A stretch of 64,000 nucleotides of DNA, taken from positions 62,001 to 126,000 of the forward strand of contig CEFQ01000011.1 of assembly GCA_900068845.1 (NCBI GenBank). The letters run 5' to 3'. The notes under the pieces were generated by a model, which was not told where the DNA came from, did no database searches, and saw only the letters and a list, made by a program, of their open reading frames with translations. Below, one piece after another: positions 46,115 to 54,885 of the stretch. Source of the DNA: Enterobacter ludwigii (lineage in GTDB: Bacteria; Pseudomonadota; Gammaproteobacteria; Enterobacterales; Enterobacteriaceae). The translations under genes were made by a program, and so were the position numbers. Each line of letters opens with the position of its first letter. Position 1 is the stretch's first letter.

Positions 46115-46879
46115 ATGAAAAACGAAGACAGGCAAACCATGATTCAAATCGATAACCTGCACATCGCCTTTGGTGCGCACACGGCGGTGAATAACGTCAG
46201 CTTTGCGGTTGGCAATGGCGAAAGCTTTGGCCTGGTCGGCGAAAGCGGCTCGGGTAAATCCACCATTCTGCGCGCGCTCGCCGGATTGAATGCCGACTGG
46301 CACGGCAGCATGCTGTTTGGCGGCATGCAGCTTAGCGCCAAACGCAGCCGCACTTTCTATCGTCAGGTGCAGATGGTGTTTCAGGACCCGTTTGGTTCAC
46401 TGCATCCGCGCCAGACCATCGATCGCATCCTGCATGAACCGCTGCTGGTGCATCGGCTCGATCGCGCCGAACAGCGTATCAGCCAGGCGCTGAGCGAAGT
46501 GGGTTTACCGGCGGCAGTACGTTTTCGCTATCCGCATCAGCTTTCCGGCGGACAGCGTCAGCGCGTGGCGATTGCCCGTGCGTTAATTGCCGAACCGGAA
46601 GTGCTGCTGCTCGACGAACCGACTTCAGCACTGGATGTGTCAGTGCAGGCCGAAATCCTGAATTTACTCAGCGATCTACGCAGCGAACGTAAACTCACCT
46701 ACATTATGGTGACGCATAACCTCGCGGTGGTAACGCACCTGTGTCAGCGCATTGGCGTGATGCAGAATGGTGAAATGGTGGAGCAGCTAAGCGCCGACGA
46801 TCTGCGCGCGCGGCGCATCCAGCATCCGCATACCGCTCAACTTTTCGATCTCAGCATGACGCTGGAGGAACCGGCATGA
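46115..46879 (+). CDS. Peptide ABC importer ATPase (DppF-type)
   Basis: 254 residues; ATG 46139 (MIQID) is an alternative start with AGG upstream. Walker A GESGSGKST, Q-loop FQDPFGSLHPRQT, signature LSGGQRQRVAIARAL, Walker B VLLLDEPTSALD, switch His in VTHNL. Pairs with the preceding ATPase. Its end overlaps the D-aminopeptidase start by ATGA, tying peptide uptake to hydrolysis. Confidence 0.92.
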   Translation: MKNEDRQTMIQIDNLHIAFGAHTAVNNVSFAVGNGESFGLVGESGSGKSTILRALAGLNADWHGSMLFGGMQLSAKRSRTFYRQVQMVFQDPFGSLHPRQTIDRILHEPLLVHRLDRAEQRISQALSEVGLPAAVRFRYPHQLSGGQRQRVAIARALIAEPEVLLLDEPTSALDVSVQAEILNLLSDLRSERKLTYIMVTHNLAVVTHLCQRIGVMQNGEMVEQLSADDLRARRIQHPHTAQLFDLSMTLEEPA

Positions 46880-48387
46880 CCGCTAACTGGCAACACGCTG
46901 CGGATGTCGCACAACAGATCACTGAAAGCTGGCAACAGCCGGGCGCGCCGGGCGGCGCGATGATCCTGTTTGATGCGCAGCAGATTCACTCAACCCACTG
47001 CGCCGGATGGGCCGATTTGGCGCAGCAAACGCCGTTCAGCGCCGACAGCGTGGTGCGTTTCGCCTCGATCACCAAACACATCTTTGCCGCTTTGGTGACT
47101 GGCCCCGGCCGCCGCTATCTGCAACTTGATGACCCGCTGGCGCAACATCTGCCGCAGCTGAGCGGTGCCAACGGGCAAATTACTGTCGGCCAGGCGCTGG
47201 ACATGAGCAGCGGCCTGCCGGACGTGCGCGAAACCTTATCGCTGCTGGGATTGTCGGTGTTTAACGCCACCAGCGCCGCCGACCTGCTGGATTTTATCGC
47301 GTGTGAAGGCGAGCTCAACTATGCGCCCGGCAGCGAAATCTCTTACACCAACACCGGCTATCGGCTGGTTGAAGAGGCGCTGAAAGCCAAAGGTGTGCAG
47401 TTTAACGATCTGCTGCAGCAGTACCTCTGCGATCCGCTGGATATCAATCTGATTGCGCCGGAAAGCTGGTTCGATATCGTGCCCGGTTTGGTGCCAGGCT
47501 ACTGGCAAAACGGCACGCAGTGGCAGCTTGCCAGCGCCGGATTGCATCTTTCGGCGTCAGGTAGCGTCACCGGCAGCCTCAATCATCTGACGCGCTGGCT
47601 GCAAAGCCTGCTGGCCGATAGCGGACCAGGCGCGGGCGTGTTACAGCGCCTGAGTGCGCCGCGCAATCTCAACGATGGCCGCACCAGCGGTTACGGGTTG
47701 GGCATCACCAGCTCGACGCTCGGCAGCCAAACGCTGTTTGGCCACGGCGGCTCGCATGCCGGTTATAAGAGCTATTTCCTGCTGCATCCGGAGCTGAAAC
47801 TTGGTGTGGCGCTGGTCGCCAACCGCGAAGATGTCACCACCTCAGAAAGCGTACTGCGGGTGATGGCAGCGCTGCTGAATCGCGCGTTACCGGAGAAAGG
47901 GCATGATTTAACGCCCGGCCTTTACGTAGCGGAAAACGCCGCCGACTGGCTGGAGATCAAAGGCGTGACCGCCACCTGGCTTGGCGCAGGTGAAACCTTG
48001 TGGCGCGATGATGCGCACGGCGACGCGGTGTCGCTCTCCAGCACCTTCCCCATGCAGTTACGCCATGATGGCACGGCGATTGTGGGTGAAATCGGTCATG
48101 CCGCACGACGTTTTGTGCCGGTGCAGGCCGATCAGGCCAGCCTCGATAATCTGCAGGGTCGCTGGTTCGCGCCGCAGTGGCGCAGCGAGTTAGTGGTTGA
48201 AGGGGACAACTTGATCATAGGCATCGGCCCGGCGGCGATTCGCGCGCGGTTACAGTCGCTGGGCAACGATCGCGTCCTCGCCACCGCGCAGGATGGCCCG
48301 TGGGAGAAGCGTTTTGTGATGGCGCGCGCAGGCGATTCGCTGCGGCTGATGTTGAACCGCAGCCGGGTAGTGAAGTTTACGCGTTAA
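46876..48387 (+). CDS. Class C serine hydrolase, D-aminopeptidase (DAP)-like
   Basis: 503 residues. The penicillin-binding-protein fold has the three active-site motifs SITK (Ser64-Lys67), YTN (Tyr157-Asn159) and HGG (His289-Gly291). The HxG third motif, the spacing and the two extra C-terminal beta-barrel domains match D-aminopeptidase of Ochrobactrum (family S12), which releases N-terminal D-amino acids from small peptides. No signal peptide is seen, fitting action on imported peptides in the cytoplasm. Translationally coupled to the upstream ATPase. Confidence 0.85.
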   Translation: MTANWQHAADVAQQITESWQQPGAPGGAMILFDAQQIHSTHCAGWADLAQQTPFSADSVVRFASITKHIFAALVTGPGRRYLQLDDPLAQHLPQLSGANGQITVGQALDMSSGLPDVRETLSLLGLSVFNATSAADLLDFIACEGELNYAPGSEISYTNTGYRLVEEALKAKGVQFNDLLQQYLCDPLDINLIAPESWFDIVPGLVPGYWQNGTQWQLASAGLHLSASGSVTGSLNHLTRWLQSLLADSGPGAGVLQRLSAPRNLNDGRTSGYGLGITSSTLGSQTLFGHGGSHAGYKSYFLLHPELKLGVALVANREDVTTSESVLRVMAALLNRALPEKGHDLTPGLYVAENAADWLEIKGVTATWLGAGETLWRDDAHGDAVSLSSTFPMQLRHDGTAIVGEIGHAARRFVPVQADQASLDNLQGRWFAPQWRSELVVEGDNLIIGIGPAAIRARLQSLGNDRVLATAQDGPWEKRFVMARAGDSLRLMLNRSRVVKFTR

Positions 48388-48391
48388 AATC

Positions 48392-48452
48392 GCGCGATAA
48401 ATCGCGCCGCTACGGCATGTGCACGTATTTGTAGCGGCGCAATTTATTGCGC
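48392..48452. repeat. Family A pair, geometry I
   Basis: Arms 48392-48413 and 48431-48452 with GTAG inward and a 17-bp spacer containing GTGCAC. Between the convergent D-aminopeptidase and fumarylacetoacetase-family genes. Confidence 0.9.
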
Positions 48453-48454
48453 AT

Positions 48455-49291
48455 TCACGCAATGCGATGCTTCAGGCGGCCGATCTTCTCGATTTCGACT
48501 TCAATCTCATCGCCGGGGAACATAAACAGCGGTGGCGTGCGTTTTTTACCGACGCCGCCCGGTGAACCGGTGATGATCACATCGCCTGGCGACAGCGGGC
48601 TGAAGGCAGAAATGTACTCGATGATTTTCGCTACCGGATGCACCATGCTGGCGGTGGTGTCGTTCTGCACTTCGCGCTGATTGAGCCAGGTTTTGATCGC
48701 CAGTTGCTGCGGATCGGGGATTTCGTCAGCGGTGGTCATCCACGGCCCGAAACCGCCGGTTTGCTGCCAGTTTTTCCCGGCGGTGAACCAGGTAAACTGC
48801 ATGTCACGCACCGTGGCATCCATAAAGCAGCTGTAGCCGGCAACGTGCTGCAGCGCATCGGCGGCTTTCACCTGATAGGCCGCTTTGCCGATGATCACCG
48901 CCAGTTCGCCTTCGTAATCAAATTCCTGCGTCGTCACGGGTTTCAGCAGCGGCTGTTCGTGCGCCGCCAGCGAATCCGCGAAGCGTACAAACAGCGTTGG
49001 CGCTTCAATCGTCTCGGCGAACTCTTTGCGTTTGTCGGCGTAGTTCATGCCAACACAGAACACTTTGCCAGGATTTTCCACCACCGGCAGGAAGCGGATG
49101 GCGCTAAACGGATGATCAATCGGCTGCGAAACGTAGGCATCGAGATCGCTTAATGCGCCGCGTTGCAGCAATGTTTTCAGATCCGGGCAGTCAGCGCCGA
49201 GACGCGCGCCGATGTCAATCACGCCCTCATGCTGCACAATACCGTAACTTTTTCTTTGCTGTTCAATGAGATAAAAACTGCAGAGCTGCAT
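48455..49291 (-). CDS. Fumarylacetoacetate hydrolase family protein
   Basis: 278 residues from ATG 49291, with GAGG upstream. FAH-fold motifs: KVFCVGMNYADKRKE, the metal-ligand strand EFDYEGELAVIIGK, FTAGKNWQQTGGFGPWM, and the C-terminal GDVIITGSPGGVGKKRTPPLFMFPGDEIEVEIEKIG. Such enzymes cleave C-C bonds of beta-diketo acids or act as acylpyruvases or decarboxylases; the substrate cannot be told. It ends the minus-strand gene series of the D-peptide region but is separated from dppA by a repeat pair. Confidence 0.87.
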   Translation of the reverse strand: MQLCSFYLIEQQRKSYGIVQHEGVIDIGARLGADCPDLKTLLQRGALSDLDAYVSQPIDHPFSAIRFLPVVENPGKVFCVGMNYADKRKEFAETIEAPTLFVRFADSLAAHEQPLLKPVTTQEFDYEGELAVIIGKAAYQVKAADALQHVAGYSCFMDATVRDMQFTWFTAGKNWQQTGGFGPWMTTADEIPDPQQLAIKTWLNQREVQNDTTASMVHPVAKIIEYISAFSPLSPGDVIITGSPGGVGKKRTPPLFMFPGDEIEVEIEKIGRLKHRIA

Positions 49292-49381
49292 GACTGCCTC
49301 GTTGTTATATATAAATTGCGCGCAGGTTAGCAAAATTCAGCAGGAGATGCGGACCGACCTGCTGATTCAATGTTCGACATC

Positions 49382-49442
49382 GCGCAATAAATTGCGCCGC
49401 TACGATAAGTGCACATAGATGTAGCGGCGCAATTTATTGCGC
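49382..49442. repeat. Family A pair, geometry I
   Basis: Arms 49382-49403 and 49421-49442 with GTAG inward and a 17-bp spacer containing GTGCAC. Both arms carry the AATTTATT variant. Between the FAH gene and dppA. Confidence 0.9.
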
Positions 49443-49454
49443 AAATTATTTCAA

Positions 49455-50276
49455 TTATGACTGTGTGCTCGCCAGATAAGAGAAAGCGCTCAGCAGGCTA
49501 ATTAACGTGTTCATGTCATCCGCGCGATAGCCCACGGTAACCGCGTCGAGGCGCGTTACGCCGGGAATCAGGCTGAACAGATCCGCCAGCACCGGTTTGC
49601 TGGCTTGCAGCTGCATCTCATAGGGCGCGCTCAGACGCGTGGTGCCGATCTGCCGTTTCCGCTGCACGGCGGCGGTCGCCGCAGCACGAATAGCATTTTG
49701 CGCTGCCTGCGGGCTGATAGATTCTGCGCAGGTGTGCGAGATGGCGCGTTTCACGCAAACGTAATCCACCGATGGATAGTGTTCAGCCATCCAGCCTTTA
49801 AGCTGATCGTCACCGCTCACCAGCCACAACGGCGTGCCCTGCTCAGCTGCTGCTGCCGCATAGATATCGCTTTCGCCCATCACTTTGCCGTTGATGTGAA
49901 TGCGCCAGAACGCACGGCCGTTAATGGTGTGCGCCAGCACGCCCGGTTCGCCCGCCGCGCTGTGGAAGCCAATAAAGAACAGGCCATCAAATGGCTGCTG
50001 CTCAATGCCTTCCACCATCGATAAGCCGCGCGGTTTGCCCTGCACCATACGCGCGCGCGGGTCGATATTTTCCGCGCGCAGGTTGGTCATCTGCGCGTGG
50101 CTGTCAGCCACCACCACTTCGGTTGCGCCACCGGCGAAGGCACCGTCGATGGCGGCGTTGACTTCCTGCTCCATCAAACCGCGCGCTAATTGGTACTCCG
50201 CGTGGCCGGGTGAACACTGTTCCGGACGCATTACGCCCGCGATGCCTTCGATATCGGCTGAGATGAAGATTTTCAT
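49455..50276 (-). CDS. dppA: D-aminopeptidase DppA (family M55)
   Basis: 273 residues from ATG 50276. Zinc D-aminopeptidase that removes N-terminal D-Ala or similar residues from short peptides. The ligands of Bacillus DppA are present: Asp8 and Glu10 in ISADIEG, His60 in VVVADSH, His near 105 in GFHS, and the AHTING motif. Cytoplasmic. The symbol refers to the Bacillus enzyme, not to the E. coli dipeptide-binding protein of the same name. It lies downstream of the DmpA-type gene in the gsi-like operon. Confidence 0.9.
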   Translation of the reverse strand: MKIFISADIEGIAGVMRPEQCSPGHAEYQLARGLMEQEVNAAIDGAFAGGATEVVVADSHAQMTNLRAENIDPRARMVQGKPRGLSMVEGIEQQPFDGLFFIGFHSAAGEPGVLAHTINGRAFWRIHINGKVMGESDIYAAAAAEQGTPLWLVSGDDQLKGWMAEHYPSVDYVCVKRAISHTCAESISPQAAQNAIRAAATAAVQRKRQIGTTRLSAPYEMQLQASKPVLADLFSLIPGVTRLDAVTVGYRADDMNTLISLLSAFSYLASTQS

Positions 50277-50309
50277 GGGGCTTCCAGTAGGTTGAAATTT
50301 CTGCGATTC

Positions 50310-50387
50310 GTAGCGGCGCGATTTATCGCGCATTTCAATGGCAACACCGAGCCCATCCGGGCATTGCGCAATAAATTGCGCCGCTAC
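50310..50387. repeat. Family A pair, geometry II, supplying the dmpA-like stop codon
   Basis: Arms 50310-50331 and 50366-50387 with GTAG outward and a 34-bp spacer. The TAG of the right arm (minus strand, 50384-50386) is the stop codon of the S58 peptidase gene. Confidence 0.9.
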
Positions 50388-51430
50388 GGTTTGATCAGTT
50401 CATCAAGTACATTCGTCAGCGATGGACGATGATGGCCGCGAAAACCGGTGACGGCTTCAGCGCTTAATAAGGCATCCAGCACCGCGTGCTCGGTGGCATC
50501 GGCGGCGGCGGCAAGCAGCGGTTCCAGCGCAGATTCTTCCGGCGGTTGCGGCTGCGGCTGGGTGGCGAACGCCACAGCAATATCGCCCGAACCGTGGCCC
50601 CAATAGCTGCCCAAACGTCCTAAACCGGCACCGGCGCGTTTGGCGACGCGCTTCAGTTGACGCGCATCGAGCGGCGCATCGGTCGCCATAATAATGATGA
50701 TGGAACCGGCATCGCGTTGCGGCGTCAGCGCCGGCAGCAGCGGCGCGATCATTTCCCCGAGGCGCACGCCATCCAGCGTCAGCGCGGTTAATGCGCCGAA
50801 GTTCGCCAGCACCAGCACGCCCAGCGTGGCATTGAGCGACGGAATCATGCGCGATGCGGTGCCAATGCCGCCTTTTAAACTGAAGCAGCTCATACCGCGC
50901 CCGGCACCAACGCTGCCGCGATCGAAATCGGCCGTGGCGTTATTCAGGGCCTGTTGCGCCATCGCTTCGGTGATCGCCAACGCCTGAATATCGTTGAGCC
51001 AGCCGTCGTTGCACTCCAGCGCCAGCGGATTGACGGTCGGCAAACTGCGGCCCAACTCGCTGTTGCGGCTGATGGCATCGCGCACCAGCGTAGTAAACAG
51101 CGTGCCGACTGCCAGCGTGTTGCTCAGCAAAATCGGCGTTTGCAGCACGCCCAACTCTTCGACCTGCACCAGTCCAACCGGCTTGGCGAAACCGTTAAAC
51201 ACCGCCGCCGCACAGGGCAGCGGCTGGGTAAACAGATTGTCGCCCGGCGGCACAATCGCGGTGACGCCGGTTTGCCGCTCGCCGTCCGCCAGCGTGTAAT
51301 GCCCGACGCGCACGCCCGGTACATCGCTAAGGCGATTGGTGGCACCGCTAACGATGCGCGGTTGTCCCAGCTGGCGCTCGCTGCGCCAGCGTTGCAGCAG
51401 CAGGTCGCGCTGCAGTTGTTGAAAATCCAT
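50384..51430 (-). CDS. P1/DmpA-type aminopeptidase (family S58)
   Basis: 348 residues of the L-aminopeptidase/D-Ala-esterase DmpA family (N-terminal nucleophile hydrolase that cleaves itself). The motif AGSIIIIMATDAPL contains the predicted self-cleavage site Gly242/Ser243, Ser243 being the nucleophile. GAGRGMSCFSLKGGIGTASR and NGFAKPVGLVQVEELG are also conserved. DmpA relatives accept D- or beta-amino acids. It starts 2 bp after the gsiD-like stop, so it is cotranscribed with the importer. Its stop codon comes from a family A repeat. Confidence 0.9.
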   Translation of the reverse strand: MDFQQLQRDLLLQRWRSERQLGQPRIVSGATNRLSDVPGVRVGHYTLADGERQTGVTAIVPPGDNLFTQPLPCAAAVFNGFAKPVGLVQVEELGVLQTPILLSNTLAVGTLFTTLVRDAISRNSELGRSLPTVNPLALECNDGWLNDIQALAITEAMAQQALNNATADFDRGSVGAGRGMSCFSLKGGIGTASRMIPSLNATLGVLVLANFGALTALTLDGVRLGEMIAPLLPALTPQRDAGSIIIIMATDAPLDARQLKRVAKRAGAGLGRLGSYWGHGSGDIAVAFATQPQPQPPEESALEPLLAAAADATEHAVLDALLSAEAVTGFRGHHRPSLTNVLDELIKP

Positions 51431-51432
51431 GC

Positions 51433-52317
51433 TTAGCTCTTCAGTTTGGGATCGAGCGTGTCGCGCAGCGCGTCACCCAGCAGGTTAAACGCCAGCACGG
51501 TAATAAATATCGCCAGGCCGGGAAACACGCTGACGTGCCATAAGCCGGCCATCATCATGCTGCGGCTCATCGCCAGAATATTACCCCACTCCGGCACATC
51601 AGGTTCCGGGCCGAGGCCGATAAAACTCAGTCCGGCGGCAGTGAGAATACTGGTGCCGATACGCATGGTGAAATAGACAATCACGTTAGAGAGCGTGCCT
51701 GGCAGAATATGGCGCAGCAGAATCACGCGATCCGGCGCGCCGGCGCAGCGCACCGCTTCGACATACGCCGCCTGTTTCAGCGACAAGGTGGAAGCACGCA
51801 CAATGCGGGCAAACACCGGCACGCTGAAGATCGCCACCGCAATGATAACGTTGTTCAGTCCTGGACCGAGAATCGCCACCACCGCAATCGCCAGCAGCAT
51901 GCCGGGAAAGGCGAACAGCACGTCGGAGCCACGCATAATCAGCATATCGATCCAGCGGCCATAATAGCCCGCCAGCAGGCCCAGCAGCACGCCGACCACC
52001 ATGCCGAGCGTCACCGACAGCACGCCGACATAGAGCGAGATGCGCGCGCCAAAGATGATGCGACTGAACAGATCGCGGCCCAATTCATCGGTGCCCATCC
52101 AGTGCGTGCTGGACGGCGGTGATGACAGCGCCATCCAGTCTGGCGCCATCGGATCCCAGGGCGCCAGACACGGCGCAAAAATGGCCACCAGCACCAGCAG
52201 CAGCACAAAGCCGCCGGAAACCAGCGCCAGCGGATTACGTACCAGCGCGTGCAGGAAATCGCGCCACGGCGAACGGATCGCCTCCTGCGCGTGGGCAGGC
52301 AGAGATTGCAGACTCAT
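51433..52317 (-). CDS. Peptide importer permease, GsiD-like
   Basis: 294 residues, DppC/GsiD family: HWMGTDELGRDLFSRIIFGARISLYVG and EAA loop YVEAVRCAGAPDRVILLRHILPG; six membrane helices. Its start overlaps the stop of the gsiC-like gene (ATGA). Part of a GsiABCD-like set; E. coli Gsi imports glutathione, but the attached D-peptidases suggest another peptide. Confidence 0.9.
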   Translation of the reverse strand: MSLQSLPAHAQEAIRSPWRDFLHALVRNPLALVSGGFVLLLVLVAIFAPCLAPWDPMAPDWMALSSPPSSTHWMGTDELGRDLFSRIIFGARISLYVGVLSVTLGMVVGVLLGLLAGYYGRWIDMLIMRGSDVLFAFPGMLLAIAVVAILGPGLNNVIIAVAIFSVPVFARIVRASTLSLKQAAYVEAVRCAGAPDRVILLRHILPGTLSNVIVYFTMRIGTSILTAAGLSFIGLGPEPDVPEWGNILAMSRSMMMAGLWHVSVFPGLAIFITVLAFNLLGDALRDTLDPKLKS

Positions 52318-53246
52318 GAAGGCTCCTGTCGCAGGCGAATCGCTGGGTTGACCACGGCATACAGCAGATCGACCAGCAGGTTAATCACAATAAATTCAAA
52401 CACAAACAGCATCACCAACGCCTGAATCACCGGCTGATCCTGCGCTTTGATCGACTCGATCAACAGCCAGCCCAATCCCGGCCAGTTGAAGACGCTTTCG
52501 ACCACGATCGATCCGCCGAGCAGAAAACCAAACTGCAAACCGAGCATGGTGATCACCGGGATCAGCGCGTTGCGCATCACGTGTTTCCACGTCACCAGCC
52601 GATTGCGCAGCCCTTTGGCTTTGGCGGTGCGCACATAATCTTCCTGTGCCACTTCGAGAAACGCCGAGCGGGTGAAGCGCGCCATCACCGCCGCCACCGA
52701 CGAACCGAGCGTGATAGCGGGTAATACGATGTCGCTGGGTTGGTTGAAGCCGCTGACCGAAAACAGGCCAAACGGCATGGCGACGAACTGGATCAGCAGC
52801 AGACCGAGCCAGAAGGTCGGCATCGAGATGCCGCCGACGGCGACGCTCATTAAGGTCCAGTCCTGCCATTTTCCGCGTTTTAGCGCGGCAAAGACGCCGA
52901 GGAATAACCCCAGAATCACCGACCAGGCAAAACCGGCCAGCGCCAGCCACAGCGTTGGCATAAAGCCCTGTTTGATCACCTCCAGCACCGGTTGTTGGGT
53001 GCGATAGGTGACGCCAAGATCGCCGCGCAGCAGGCCGCCGATCCAGTTGATATATTGCTGCGGCAGCGGATCGTTAAGTCCGAGATGCTGACGCGCGGCT
53101 TCCACCGCAGCTAAAGGCGCGTCCGGTCCAGCGTAGATGCGCGCCGGATCGCCAGGCAGCAGCTTGATGAAGCCGAAGACCAGCAGCGAGACCACCAGCA
53201 GAACGGGGATCATCTCCAGCAGTCGGCGAATGATGTATGCGAACAT
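52314..53246 (-). CDS. Peptide importer permease, GsiC-like
   Basis: 310 residues from ATG 53246, with AAGGAA upstream (E. coli GsiC 306). N-terminal MFAYIIRRLLEMIPVLLVVSLLVF and IKLLPGDPA are typical of the DppB/GsiC type; the EAA loop DYVRTAKAKGLRNRLVTWKHVMRNA is present. A family C + B repeat pair sits between it and the gsiB-like gene. Confidence 0.9.
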   Translation of the reverse strand: MFAYIIRRLLEMIPVLLVVSLLVFGFIKLLPGDPARIYAGPDAPLAAVEAARQHLGLNDPLPQQYINWIGGLLRGDLGVTYRTQQPVLEVIKQGFMPTLWLALAGFAWSVILGLFLGVFAALKRGKWQDWTLMSVAVGGISMPTFWLGLLLIQFVAMPFGLFSVSGFNQPSDIVLPAITLGSSVAAVMARFTRSAFLEVAQEDYVRTAKAKGLRNRLVTWKHVMRNALIPVITMLGLQFGFLLGGSIVVESVFNWPGLGWLLIESIKAQDQPVIQALVMLFVFEFIVINLLVDLLYAVVNPAIRLRQEPS

Positions 53247-53262
53247 GCGGTTCCTTTGAATG

Positions 53263-53314
53263 GGGTGCGCATAAATGCGCACCCTACGTTGTAGGGTCGC
53301 CATTCATGGCGACC
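53263..53314. repeat. Family C then family B palindrome inside the gsi-like operon
   Basis: Family C at 53263-53284 and family B at 53295-53314, each flanked by GTAGGG or its inverse. They are placed directly after the binding-protein gene, where stem-loops could protect its mRNA. Confidence 0.9.
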
Positions 53315-53322
53315 ACCAACCT

Positions 53323-54864
53323 TTACTTAAACGTCGCCTGATTAAACAGGAAGTTACCGTCTGGCAGCATCGACACGCCGCTCAGCGTGCTGCGCTTGCC
53401 AACCAGATTGTCTGGTGTGCCGAGGAACGCCACCGGCGCCTCTTTCCACAACACTTTCTGCGCCTCGGCGTAGGCTTCGCCACGCTTCGCCGGATCGGCG
53501 GTGGCTAAGCCTCCGGCAATCGCTTTGTCGGCGTCGGCATTGCTGAAATAGGAAACGTTGTACGAGGTCGGCACCCAGGATTCGGTGGCGTAGAGCGGAC
53601 GCAAGGCCCAATCTGCGTCACCGGTTGAGGTCGACCAGCCGCCATAATAGAGATCAAATTCCGCCTGTTTCGGGTCTTTCACGCCCCACAGTTTGGCATT
53701 GCGCGTGCCAGAATCCATCGGCGTGACCGTGGCGCGAATGCCCACCGTTGCCAGCTGCGCTTTCAATACCTGCGCGGCACGCACGCTGGCGGTGGCGTTG
53801 GTGACCCACAGTTTAAGATCGAGACCGTTCGGATAGCCGGCCGCTTTCAGCAGCGCTTTGGCTTCATCTGGCGCATAGCGATAGTTTGGCGTGCTCTGCT
53901 TCTGGTAGAACTGCACACCTTCAGGAATCGCCGAACTGGCCGGTTTGCCCATGCCGGCAAAGGCGACTTTTAACCACAGATCGCGGTCGATGGCGTAGTT
54001 GATCGCCTGACGCACACGGACATCATTCAGCGGTTTATGCTGAGTGTTGATCGCCATGTAGTAGAGATAAATGCTCGGATCGCGCTGGATCGCCAGTTTG
54101 CTGTCGCTCTGCACGGTGGCGATCAGATCCGACGGCAGCGGCCAGATCGCATCAACCTGTCCCGATTTCAGCGCCGCAACGCGCGTGGCATCTTCCGGGC
54201 TTGGCGAGAAGATTACGTTATCCACCTTCGGCCAGCCTTTTTGCCAGTAGCCGTCATATTTCGCCAGCGTCACGGCTTTACCCGGCTGCCAGGTCACGAA
54301 TTTAAACGGACCGGTGCCGACCGGATGCAGGCGCAGCTGCGCTTCTTCCGGATACTGCTTGAGAATGGCCGGGCTCCACATCACCGCTGACGGATGCGCC
54401 AACGTATTGATGAATGCACCAAACGATTGGTTGAGCTCGATTTTTACCTGATCCGGCGCCAGCACCGTGACCTTCGCAATCATCTTGTAGAGGCTGTTGC
54501 GCTTGAGGCCTTTTGTCTGGTCGGCGAGGCGATCGAGGTTGGCTTTTACCGCTTCGGCATCGAACGGCGTGCCGTCCTGGAAGGTGACGTCTTTACGCAG
54601 CGTCAGGGTAAATTCGGTGGCGCTGTCGTTGCTGGTGTAACTCGTGGCTAGCCACGGCTGCAATTTCATCTGCGCATCGAACTGGAACAGGCGCTCAAAG
54701 ATGCCGCTCTGCACCGAATAGCTGACGTTATCGGAGGTATCGTGCGGGTCGAGGCCGGTGATATCGGCATACATCGAAATGCGCAGATCCTGTGCCTGAG
54801 CGGCGGCGGCCAGCGAGAGGGTCAATCCGAGCGCAAGCGCAGTACGGCGAAAAATCGGGTTCAT
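53323..54864 (-). CDS. Peptide importer binding protein, GsiB-like
   Basis: 513 residues (E. coli GsiB 512). Signal peptide 1-24 (AAAAQA cleavage). SBP_bac_5 fold with GLDPHDTSDNVSYSVQSGIFERLF, LRKDVTFQDGTPFDAEAVKANLDR and YYGGWSTSTGDADWALRPLYATESW. The last two segments align closely with GsiB. Periplasmic binding component of the importer encoded by the neighbours. AGGAG precedes the ATG. Confidence 0.88.
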   Translation of the reverse strand: MNPIFRRTALALGLTLSLAAAAQAQDLRISMYADITGLDPHDTSDNVSYSVQSGIFERLFQFDAQMKLQPWLATSYTSNDSATEFTLTLRKDVTFQDGTPFDAEAVKANLDRLADQTKGLKRNSLYKMIAKVTVLAPDQVKIELNQSFGAFINTLAHPSAVMWSPAILKQYPEEAQLRLHPVGTGPFKFVTWQPGKAVTLAKYDGYWQKGWPKVDNVIFSPSPEDATRVAALKSGQVDAIWPLPSDLIATVQSDSKLAIQRDPSIYLYYMAINTQHKPLNDVRVRQAINYAIDRDLWLKVAFAGMGKPASSAIPEGVQFYQKQSTPNYRYAPDEAKALLKAAGYPNGLDLKLWVTNATASVRAAQVLKAQLATVGIRATVTPMDSGTRNAKLWGVKDPKQAEFDLYYGGWSTSTGDADWALRPLYATESWVPTSYNVSYFSNADADKAIAGGLATADPAKRGEAYAEAQKVLWKEAPVAFLGTPDNLVGKRSTLSGVSMLPDGNFLFNQATFK

Positions 54865-54885
54865 GAAATCTCCTGGTATTGAGGG

